From Pseudomonadota bacterium (GTDB lineage: Bacteria > Pseudomonadota > Gammaproteobacteria > Steroidobacterales > Steroidobacteraceae), in assembly GCA_021787615.1 (NCBI GenBank), contig JAJYLP010000028.1, forward strand, positions 1 to 37,500: 37,500 bases of DNA, given 5' to 3'. Positions 31,679 through 37,500 of this stretch are shown here, piece by piece. The translations under genes were made by a program, and so were the position numbers. Under the pieces are notes generated by a model, which ran no database searches, was not told where the DNA came from, and saw only the letters and a list, made by a program, of their open reading frames with translations. The first letter of the stretch is position 1. Each line of letters starts with the position of its first letter.

Positions 31679-32395
31679 CTAGCGATGGGCCAATCGGGCG
31701 AGCGCGATCGCTGCGCCGATCAGCACGGCGAGCAGAACCCAGGCCCAGGGGTTGGCGAAATTGAACGTGTAGCCGACCCCCAACCGCCTCTGTACCAGCA
31801 GCCCGCGCCGGCGCGGGTTGAAGTAGAGGGGTCCGTACCAGCGGCCGCCGTCATCTCCCTGCGGCCGGCCCGCGCCGGCCTCAGCCGTATGCTGGCTGCG
31901 ATACATGAGCACGCCGGAGCGCACCAGAGCGATCGCGCCCGTGAGCAACGTGGCGGCGAAGAGCGCCATCCACACTCTGAAGGCGCCGAGCGGCAGCGGC
32001 AGGAGGCTGAACGCGGGCGTAAAGGCCAGGAACCAGGCCGACGCGACGATGAGCAGCGCGGTCTGCCAGCGGAACCGCCGTTCCGCGGCCACCGAACCGC
32101 GCGCAGCCTGCGGCGGCTGCTGAAGCATCAGCCATGCCAGGGCGATGAACACCAGGCACAGCCCGCCCATCGTGCCGATCACCGACAACACCACCGAGGG
32201 GGTCCGCCGCACCCAGAAGTCGGGCAGGCCGGTGAGATTCCAGTGGATGGGAATCAGCGCGGGCAGCTGCGCCCAGCGCAACGCCACCCAGGCGCTGAGC
32301 CCCGCCAGCCAGATCAGGGGGATCAGGGCAGTCAGCCAGCCCCCGGGCAGGCGCAGCGCGCGTGGGCGGTTCGGCGTGGGTTCGAGTCCGGACAT
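31679..32395 (-). CDS. DUF1648/DUF5808 membrane protein
   Basis: A 238-aa integral membrane protein. The first hydrophobic segment (about 20-40) leads into the DUF1648 signature LPALIPIHWNLTGLPDFW (45-61), seen in SdpI-like and related proteins. Three further membrane segments lie near 67-90, 110-130 and 135-158. A soluble loop then carries the DUF5808-like motif RWYGPLYFNPRRRGLLVQRR, with GVGYTFNFANPWAW (about 185-218), before the last membrane segment. The function of these domains is unknown; SdpI itself confers immunity to a bacterial toxin, but that role cannot be transferred. The start is ATG 32395. It is flanked by spacers of about 190-210 nt and appears monocistronic. Confidence 0.8.
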   Translation of the reverse strand: MSGLEPTPNRPRALRLPGGWLTALIPLIWLAGLSAWVALRWAQLPALIPIHWNLTGLPDFWVRRTPSVVLSVIGTMGGLCLVFIALAWLMLQQPPQAARGSVAAERRFRWQTALLIVASAWFLAFTPAFSLLPLPLGAFRVWMALFAATLLTGAIALVRSGVLMYRSQHTAEAGAGRPQGDDGGRWYGPLYFNPRRRGLLVQRRLGVGYTFNFANPWAWVLLAVLIGAAIALARLAHR

Positions 32396-32581
32396 CGGCA
32401 CGCATTCCGGTATCAGGGCGTCATGGGCGCGGATGATACCCCATCGTACGGCGCGCACGCAGAGATGCGGGCAGCGTGAGCCAGCCGGTTCTTTGCCCGA
32501 AGCCGGCGCACGGCGAGTTGCATGCCGACCTCGAGCTGGCCACCATGACAATGATCAGTGCGCCGCGATCAGCGCGGGGAA

Positions 32582-32995
32582 TCAAAGAGCGTCGGACCAA
32601 CGCCGCAACACGGCGCGCAGGGGCTCGTAGAAGGTTATGCCCACCCCCAGCACGACCCCGCCCCAGGCGATCGCCATCGGCGCGTACACGCCCAGATGCG
32701 CGTCCAGCCAGGGCATGGCGATCACGGCCGTGATGCCAGCCGCAAACGCCGCGCCGAGCAGTGTGACGAAAGTGCCGCGGCGGATCCGAACGTATTCCGC
32801 CTCCAGCGTCTCGAGCTGCTCGCGCCGCTCCCTCTCGAGCCGCGCACGCAGTGTGGCCAAGTCGGCTTCGGCACTACGGGACAACGCGGCATTCAGACGG
32901 GCGCGCAAGCTATGCGGGACTTGCGGCGCGCGCAGCGCACGTTCCAACGCGTCGTCGAGGCAACGATCGAACTCGGCCGGTTTGGGATTGGTCAC
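32582..32995 (-). CDS. Membrane protein coupled to ECF sigma factor, putative anti-sigma factor
   Basis: A 137-aa protein. Residues 1-40 form a helical, charged cytoplasmic region. A coiled-coil-like stretch (about 42-70: ADLATLRARLERERREQLETLEAEY) is followed by two membrane segments near 74-93 and 103-121. It starts at GTG 32995, whose GTGA overlaps the stop of the ECF sigma gene by 4 nt. Position and coupling are those of an anti-sigma factor, and a cytoplasmic domain joined to a membrane anchor fits. It has no zinc-binding HxxxCxxC motif and I do not recognise a named anti-sigma domain, so this role is inferred from context. Confidence 0.65.
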   Translation of the reverse strand: MTNPKPAEFDRCLDDALERALRAPQVPHSLRARLNAALSRSAEADLATLRARLERERREQLETLEAEYVRIRRGTFVTLLGAAFAAGITAVIAMPWLDAHLGVYAPMAIAWGGVVLGVGITFYEPLRAVLRRWSDAL

Positions 32996-33594
32996 GACAC
33001 ATCCTCCCGCCAGTAAGCCGGATCATCGAGGCCCCTGCGTTTCAACAGTTCACTGAGGGCTGCGCGACCCCGAAACAACGTGGTCTTCACCGTGCCCTCC
33101 GGGCAGCCGAGCATGCACGCCACCTCACTCACCGAGCGCTCCTCGTAGTAATAGAGGAGCAGCACGCGGCGCAACCGCTCCGGCAGCCGCTCTACCAAGT
33201 CGCGCAGTTGTTGCTCGCGTTCGTCCCACGGTTGGCGCGCTCCGGCCTGCGACGCCTGGGCGGTCTGCGGCGCCCCGTCCAGCTCATCCAGCGAGCCGAG
33301 CGTCCGCCGCCGCTGCAGCACCGTCAGGCAGCGGTTGCGGGTGATGGCATAGATCCAGCTCGAAAGCGCGGCCCGCCCGTCGTAGCGCGCGAGCGCCGTC
33401 CAGACTCGCACCAGGCTCTCCTGGGCGGCATCCTCGGCCTCGCTCCGGTCGCGCAGCAGCGCGCAGCACAGCCGGTAGACCTTGCCCTCGTATCGCGCGA
33501 GCAACGTCTCGAAGGCGCGCTCCCGCGCACCCGCGTGCAGCAGCGCCACGATGTCGCGATCCTGGCTCGTGTCCTCGCTTGCCGGCGCATGCAC
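32992..33594 (-). CDS. RNA polymerase ECF (sigma-70 family group 4) sigma factor
   Basis: A 200-aa sigma factor with only regions 2 and 4. Region 2 (about 27-95) contains LLARYEGKVYRLCCALLRDRSEAEDAAQES and the -10-reading LSSWIYAITRNRCLTVLQRRR. Region 4 (about 130-186) has LVERLPERLRRVLLLYYYEERSVSEVACMLGCPEGTVKTTLFRGR, a helix-turn-helix that reads the -35 element. The start is ATG 33594. Its promoter region and that of the divergent membrane protein share one architecture (TGAAAC, 19 nt, TATCAA), suggesting that it controls itself and that neighbour. The downstream gene overlaps it by 4 nt and probably encodes its membrane-bound antagonist. Confidence 0.93.
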   Translation of the reverse strand: MHAPASEDTSQDRDIVALLHAGARERAFETLLARYEGKVYRLCCALLRDRSEAEDAAQESLVRVWTALARYDGRAALSSWIYAITRNRCLTVLQRRRTLGSLDELDGAPQTAQASQAGARQPWDEREQQLRDLVERLPERLRRVLLLYYYEERSVSEVACMLGCPEGTVKTTLFRGRAALSELLKRRGLDDPAYWREDVS

Positions 33595-33649
33595 GCATCA
33601 CCCCCTGAGCGCCTCGGAGCGGCCCGCGCGGACAGTCCAGCCCCATAGC

Positions 33650-33680
33650 TTGATACCCCGGCGGCGCGGATCCGGTTTCA
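33650..33680 (-). promoter_or_regulatory. Candidate ECF-type promoter of the sigma factor operon
   Basis: Read on the minus strand, TGAAAC (33680 to 33675) is followed by a 19-nt spacer and TATCAA (33655 to 33650). The sequence around the second box is GGGGTATCAAGC. The same boxes with the same spacing occur on the other strand 17 nt away, facing the opposite gene. The predicted leader to the sigma ATG at 33594 is about 50 nt. Boxes of the GAAAC/TC type are usual for ECF sigma factors. Confidence 0.65.
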
Positions 33681-33696
33681 TTCGTTGCGCGGTTTT

Positions 33697-33727
33697 TGAA
33701 ACCCCCGGACAGCTTGCCGGGTATCAA
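33697..33727 (+). promoter_or_regulatory. Candidate ECF-type promoter of the DUF6249-type gene
   Basis: TGAAAC (33697-33702), a 19-nt spacer and TATCAA (33722-33727) repeat the architecture of the divergent sigma promoter. The extended second box GGGTATCAAGC (33719-33729) is the exact inverted copy of GCTTGATACCC at 33648-33658. The leader to ATG 33765 would be about 30 nt and contains the GGAGA ribosome-binding site. Confidence 0.65.
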
Positions 33728-33764
33728 GCGCGCAGGGCAATAATTTTTTCCGGAGAACTCATCC

Positions 33765-34247
33765 ATGTACATCCCAGGTCTCGGGCATCTCGGTACGGGG
33801 GCGCTGGCCATGCTCACTCCCATCATCGCCATCGTCGGCGCCTTCGCCACGGCGATGTTCGCCGTCTACCACAAGGTGCACAGACAGCGCGAAATGCTCC
33901 AGCTCTATCACGCCGAGCGCATGGCGGCGATCGAGAAGGGGATCGAGCTGCCGCCCCTGCCGGCCGAGCTCGTCAACGATCGTTCCTGCGGCTACGGCGG
34001 CAAGTACGACCCGGCCCGGCGCCGTTACCGGGGGGTCATGACGCTGCTGGTGGGCGTGGCGATCACGCTGGCAATGTGGAAGACGGGCCGGGACGACCAC
34101 TTCTGGTGGGGCCTGATCATCGTTGCGGTGGGCCTGGGGCAGCTGGTGATCGGAGTGCTGGAGCGCAGGGATCGGGCCGTGGATCCTCCCGGCGCGCCGC
34201 CGCCGGCGGGCGGGACTGGAAATTCCACGTTCCCGGGGCGCAGCTGA
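33765..34247 (+). CDS. DUF6249-type membrane protein, predicted ECF sigma target
   Basis: A 160-aa protein. An N-terminal membrane segment (about 14-34: MLTPIIAIVGAFATAMFAVY) leads into the family-typical HRQREMLQLYHAERMAAIEKGIELPPLPAEL. This short amphipathic element is followed by a polar loop, two further membrane segments (about 90-105 and 112-132) and a proline/glycine-rich tail. It resembles the DUF6249-type proteins often found beside ECF sigma genes; the function is unknown. ATG 33765 has CCGGAGA 8 nt upstream. It is transcribed divergently from the sigma gene, from a promoter that looks like the same sigma factor's target. A hairpin terminator follows at 34255. Confidence 0.8.
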   Translation: MYIPGLGHLGTGALAMLTPIIAIVGAFATAMFAVYHKVHRQREMLQLYHAERMAAIEKGIELPPLPAELVNDRSCGYGGKYDPARRRYRGVMTLLVGVAITLAMWKTGRDDHFWWGLIIVAVGLGQLVIGVLERRDRAVDPPGAPPPAGGTGNSTFPGRS

Positions 34248-34254
34248 GGCCGGT

Positions 34255-34284
34255 GGCGGTGATTGCGCGAGCGCAATCACCGCC
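34255..34284. terminator. Bidirectional hairpin terminator between DUF6249-type and PsiE genes
   Basis: GGCGGTGATTGCG (34255-34267) and CGCAATCACCGCC (34272-34284) form a perfect 13-bp stem with a 4-nt loop (CGAG). It lies 7 nt after the stop of the plus-strand gene and 18 nt before the stop of the convergent PsiE-family gene. No T-run is present, but position and symmetry fit a shared terminator. Confidence 0.7.
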
Positions 34285-34302
34285 CTGCCCGGCGCAGCGG
34301 CG

Positions 34303-34749
34303 CTACGGGCCCGAGCGCGGCGAGACCCAGCTGGTCAGGCTGCGGGCCAGCACCAGCAGGATCACGACGATGCACAGGCCGATGAGCTTCTCGGGCGCGA
34401 GCGATTTGGCGTACAGCATCACCAGCAGCTCGCGCAGCGCAAACACGACGGTCACGTCGAGCAGCTGGGTCAGGCGCACCTGATGTGTCCTGACGTAGCC
34501 GGTGAACGTGTTGAACAGCTCGACGAGGACGAACACATCGAGCACGGTGACGATCAGGTCGCGGAATTCACCCGCGTCGACGGTGCTCGATCTAAGGTCC
34601 GGGATCAGGCGCCAGACATTCACCAGCACATCGAAGAATGCGAACCCCATCACGACGATCGTGACCAGTACGAGGCCGATGATGACGACGTCGATGGCCC
34701 GATCGTAGATGCGCAGAATCAGGTCTCTCACGGGGTGCGGGTTGCTCAT
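34303..34749 (-). CDS. PsiE family (phosphate-starvation-inducible) membrane protein
   Basis: A 148-aa protein with four hydrophobic segments, near residues 18-40, 63-83, 94-113 and 120-138. It has the PsiE-family segments DLIVTVLDVFVLVELFNTFTGYV and ALRELLVMLYAKSLAPEKLIGLCIVVILLVLAR. In E. coli PsiE is induced by phosphate starvation; its function is unknown. The start is ATG 34749, with no obvious Pho box in the short AT-richer stretch upstream (34750-34795). It converges on the DUF6249-type gene, with a shared hairpin between. Confidence 0.85.
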   Translation of the reverse strand: MSNPHPVRDLILRIYDRAIDVVIIGLVLVTIVVMGFAFFDVLVNVWRLIPDLRSSTVDAGEFRDLIVTVLDVFVLVELFNTFTGYVRTHQVRLTQLLDVTVVFALRELLVMLYAKSLAPEKLIGLCIVVILLVLARSLTSWVSPRSGP

Positions 34750-35178
34750 CGGGTGTTGTCTGTTTGATTGAGCGTCTTAATCTAGCATCAATCCGTGCGG
34801 CGCTTCAGTTGCGGTGTTCCGCGCCCTCGAGGTCGCCGCGCGCGCCTCGGGGCGGTCACGGGCTTGCCTGGCGGGAACCGTTCGGCCTGCTGCTGCGGCG
34901 GGCGGCGCCCGGCATGAGGATGGGTCCGGCGCCGCGGCGCCGGAAGCTGTTCAAAGACACAGTCGCGCTGGCCGCCGCGGTGTGGGATGCACGGCCGGGC
35001 GCCGATGCGGGGGCGTTCCCGCCGCCCGCCAACGGTCCGGCTCGAGGCGCGGGGGCGTCCGCGTTGCGTCCGCGCAACATGAACAGGATCGGCGGTCCGG
35101 CGCGGGCCGGTGAGGCGCCCGGACAGCGGCCGGGATGCCCTGCCCGCGCCCGGAGCGGGCCGCTGTGCACCATGCCGG
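34750..35178. other. 429-nt GC-rich spacer upstream of the str promoter, with a 20-bp palindrome
   Basis: Open frames cross this stretch on both strands, but they encode arginine/proline-rich shadow sequence with no family resemblance, so no gene is called. A perfect 20-bp palindrome lies at 34925-34944 (half-site TCCGGCGCCG). A GCCCGC/GCGGGC hairpin sits at 35142-35160, just before the rpsL promoter. An AT-richer patch at 34755-34795 probably holds the PsiE promoter, although no clear boxes are seen. Confidence 0.5.
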
Positions 35179-35207
35179 TTGACACTCCGTTCCCCCGTCC
35201 CTAGAAT
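35179..35207 (+). promoter_or_regulatory. Sigma-70 promoter of the str operon (rpsL–rpsG–fusA)
   Basis: TTGACA (35179-35184), a 17-nt spacer and TAGAAT (35202-35207) give a perfect -35 and a five-of-six -10. Transcription would begin near 35214, leaving an untranslated leader of about 200 nt before rpsL. The leader contains no open gene. This strong promoter fits a ribosomal protein operon cut off from rpoC by 23 kb of other genes. Confidence 0.85.
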
Positions 35208-35414
35208 CGCCGGCCTTTCTCGGGTCGGCCCGACTGCACACCGGCCCCTGAAAAAAGCGATACCCAGACACCGGGCCAAATCCTCGCGAGCGCGCTTGAT
35301 GCAGTGCGCAGTGCGCAGGCGGCCCGGTTTTCGTCCGGCCGCTCACCACACGGGCGCACCCTCTAAAGACTCCGGGGCGCGGTCCGCGCTCGAACGCAGG
35401 ATCTTGGAGACAGT

Positions 35415-35789
35415 ATGGCGACCACGGGTCAGCTCATCCGGCAACCGCGCCGAACGAGAACAGAGAAAACCAAGGTGCCCGCGCTTGGGGCCTCGCCCCA
35501 GAAGCGCGGCGTGTGCACGCGCGTGTACACCACCACGCCGAAGAAGCCGAATTCCGCCCTGCGGAAGGTGTGCCGCGTGCGCCTCACCAACGGCTACGAG
35601 GTGACGAGCTACATCGGCGGCGAAGGCCACAACCTGCAGGAGCACTCGGTGGTGCTGATCCGCGGCGGCCGTGTGAAGGACCTGCCGGGCGTGCGCTATC
35701 ACACCATCCGCGGCACCCTCGACTGCGCCGGCGTCGGCGAGCGCAAGCAGGGCCGCTCCAAGTACGGCGCCAAGCGCCCGAAGAAGTAA
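35415..35789 (+). CDS. rpsL: 30S ribosomal protein S12
   Basis: A 124-aa S12 of normal length. The decoding-centre loop [19 protein letters not shown] is intact, with Lys43 and Lys44. The second functional loop [13 protein letters not shown] has Lys88 and Asp89, the usual methylthiolation site. Residues linked to streptomycin resistance are therefore wild type. The first 18 residues ([17 protein letters not shown]) differ a little from E. coli. ATG 35415 is preceded by TTGGAGA. It is the first gene of the str operon; rpsG follows 12 nt after the stop. Confidence 0.99.
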   Translation: MATTGQLIRQPRRTRTEKTKVPALGASPQKRGVCTRVYTTTPKKPNSALRKVCRVRLTNGYEVTSYIGGEGHNLQEHSVVLIRGGRVKDLPGVRYHTIRGTLDCAGVGERKQGRSKYGAKRPKK

Positions 35790-36281
<492 letters not shown>

Positions 36282-36327
36282 GCCGGCGGCCCGCCGACCG
36301 GTCACCTCACCCGACGGATATTGAATC

Positions 36328-37500
36328 GTGGCACGCGCAACGCCCATCGAGCGTTACCGGAACATCGGCATCTCCGCCCACATCGATGCGGGCAAGACGA
36401 CGACGACCGAGCGCATCCTGTTCTACACCGGCGTCTCGCACAAGATCGGTGAGGTCCACGATGGGGCGGCCGTGATGGATTACATGGAACAGGAGCAGGA
36501 GCGCGGCATCACGATCACTTCGGCCGCCACGACCTGTTTCTGGAAGGGCATGGACGGCAGCTACCCCGAGCACCGCATCAACATCATCGACACGCCCGGA
36601 CACGTCGATTTCACGATCGAGGTGGAACGGAGCCTGCGTGTGCTCGACTCGGCGGTCGCGCTGTTCGACTCGGTCGCCGGCGTGCAGCCGCAGTCCGAGA
36701 CCGTGTGGCGGCAGATGAACAAGTACGGCGTACCGCGCATCGCGTTCGTGAACAAGATGGACCGCGCCGGGGCCAACTTCCTGCGTGCGGTGGACATGAT
36801 CCGCGCGCGGCTGCGCGCCAATCCGGTGCCCATCCAGCTGCCGATCGGCGCCGAGGACCATTTCGAGGGCGTCATCGACCTGATCCGCATGCAGGCCATC
36901 TACTGGGACATGGAGACCCAGGGCATGCGCTTCGAGTACCGCGAGATCCCGCAGGAGCTGAAGGCTCAGGCCGAGGCGCATCGCGGCAAGATGATCGAAG
37001 CGGCCGCCGAGGCCAACGACACGCTGATGCAGAAGTACCTAGAGGGTGAGACGCTCAGCAACGAGGAGATCCGCGCGGGCCTGCGCGAGCGCTCGATCCG
37101 CAACGAGCTGGTGCTGTGCATGTGCGGCTCGGCGTTCAAGAACAAGGGCGTGCAGGCGCTGCTCGATGCCGTCATCGAGTTCATGCCCTCGCCGGTGGAG
37201 ATGCCGGACGTCAAGGGCATCGACAGCGACGGCGAGCCTGCCACCCGCAAGGCCGGCGACGATCAGCCGTTCGCCGCGCTCGCGTTCAAAATCCTCAACG
37301 ATCCGTTCGTGGGCAACCTGACCTTTTTCCGCGTGTACTCGGGCGTGCTCAACTCGGGCGACACCGTGTACGTGCCGACCAAGGACCGCAAGGAGCGCGT
37401 CGGCCGCCTGCTGCAGATGCACGCCAGCGACCGCACGGAGATCAAGGAAGTGCGTGCCGGGGACATCGCCTCGGCGGTGGGCCTGAAGGATGTGATCACG
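36328..37500 (+). CDS. fusA: Elongation factor G, N-terminal part (partial)
   Basis: The frame from GTG 36328 is open to the window end (391 codons), so the gene continues beyond it. Translation reads [27 protein letters not shown] (G1 P-loop), [11 protein letters not shown] (G2), DTPGHVD (G3), NKMD (G4) and [10 protein letters not shown] (G5). Domain II follows, with [21 protein letters not shown] and [18 protein letters not shown] is the GTPase that drives ribosomal translocation. The GTG start is fixed by the universally conserved N-terminus; no ATG lies nearby, and only a weak GGAT precedes it. It is the third gene of the str operon after rpsL and rpsG. Confidence 0.98.
   Translation, partial: MARATPIERYRNIGISAHIDAGKTTTTERILFYTGVSHKIGEVHDGAAVMDYMEQEQERGITITSAATTCFWKGMDGSYPEHRINIIDTPGHVDFTIEVERSLRVLDSAVALFDSVAGVQPQSETVWRQMNKYGVPRIAFVNKMDRAGANFLRAVDMIRARLRANPVPIQLPIGAEDHFEGVIDLIRMQAIYWDMETQGMRFEYREIPQELKAQAEAHRGKMIEAAAEANDTLMQKYLEGETLSNEEIRAGLRERSIRNELVLCMCGSAFKNKGVQALLDAVIEFMPSPVEMPDVKGIDSDGEPATRKAGDDQPFAALAFKILNDPFVGNLTFFRVYSGVLNSGDTVYVPTKDRKERVGRLLQMHASDRTEIKEVRAGDIASAVGLKDVIT

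Noticed and set aside
32396-32440. Third copy of the ECF -10 element (GGGGTATCATCC) upstream of the DUF1648/DUF5808 gene
   Set aside because: The 6 nt located 19 nt upstream are TCTGCG, with no resemblance to TGAAAC, so only half of the motif is there.
34764-35204. 146-aa plus-strand frame starting at TTG 34764 and a 163-aa minus-strand frame at 34788-35279
   Set aside because: Both are Arg/Pro/Gly-rich with no family resemblance and no ribosome-binding site; the plus frame runs through the str promoter.

Overview
The window is GC-rich chromosomal DNA, very probably from a gammaproteobacterium. The gene order tuf–tRNA-Trp–secE–nusG–rplKAJL–rpoBC, followed later by rpsL–rpsG–fusA, is the classic ribosomal/RNA-polymerase cluster. 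The lengths of RpoB (1381 aa) and RpoC (1400 aa), a well-preserved L10 leader RNA and the accessory families (DUF2937, PsiE, DUF1810, PbpG-type endopeptidase) suggest the Xanthomonadales/Nevskiales side of the class. Genus cannot be read from this sequence alone.

Layout. 1-12344: 3' end of tuf, tRNA-Trp, secE, nusG, rplK, rplA, L10 leader RNA, rplJ, rplL, a very strong GC hairpin, rpoB and rpoC, ended by a bidirectional terminator. 12453-18843 (minus strand): a TIG/PQQ-repeat lipoprotein, a DUF2937 membrane protein, a glutathione S-transferase, and an operon of an exported FAD-linked oxidoreductase with a YCII protein. 18947-23238 (plus strand): an NRAMP-like metal transporter behind a promoter and Fur-box-like site, an aldo/keto reductase, and a PadR regulator–membrane protein–unknown protein operon whose promoter looks leaderless and carries an operator-like palindrome. 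23265-29196: an Ada/AraC/AlkA-like protein (minus), a HAF-repeat exported protein, a SAM methyltransferase (minus), a second aldo/keto reductase and quinone oxidoreductase qor. 29345-30071: a decayed MntA–HepT type VII toxin–antitoxin pair. 30082-32395 (minus): DUF1810 protein, PbpG-like peptidase, DUF1648/DUF5808 membrane protein. 32582-34749: an ECF sigma factor with a translationally coupled membrane protein (putative anti-sigma), a divergent DUF6249-type membrane protein, and a PsiE-family protein. 35179-37500: str operon promoter, rpsL, rpsG and the 5' part of fusA.

The core genes are ordinary and intact. The 23 kb between rpoC and rpsL is accessory DNA split into many short, differently oriented units, and the str operon has its own consensus sigma-70 promoter. 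The most informative new-looking element is the 170-bp divergent region between the ECF sigma gene and the DUF6249 gene. It carries two copies of one promoter architecture (TGAAAC, 19 nt, TATCAA), one facing each gene, which predicts that the sigma factor drives both itself and its neighbour. Other points of interest are the NRAMP variant under a likely Fur site, the PadR promoter, the diverged AlkA domain and the toxin–antitoxin remnant.
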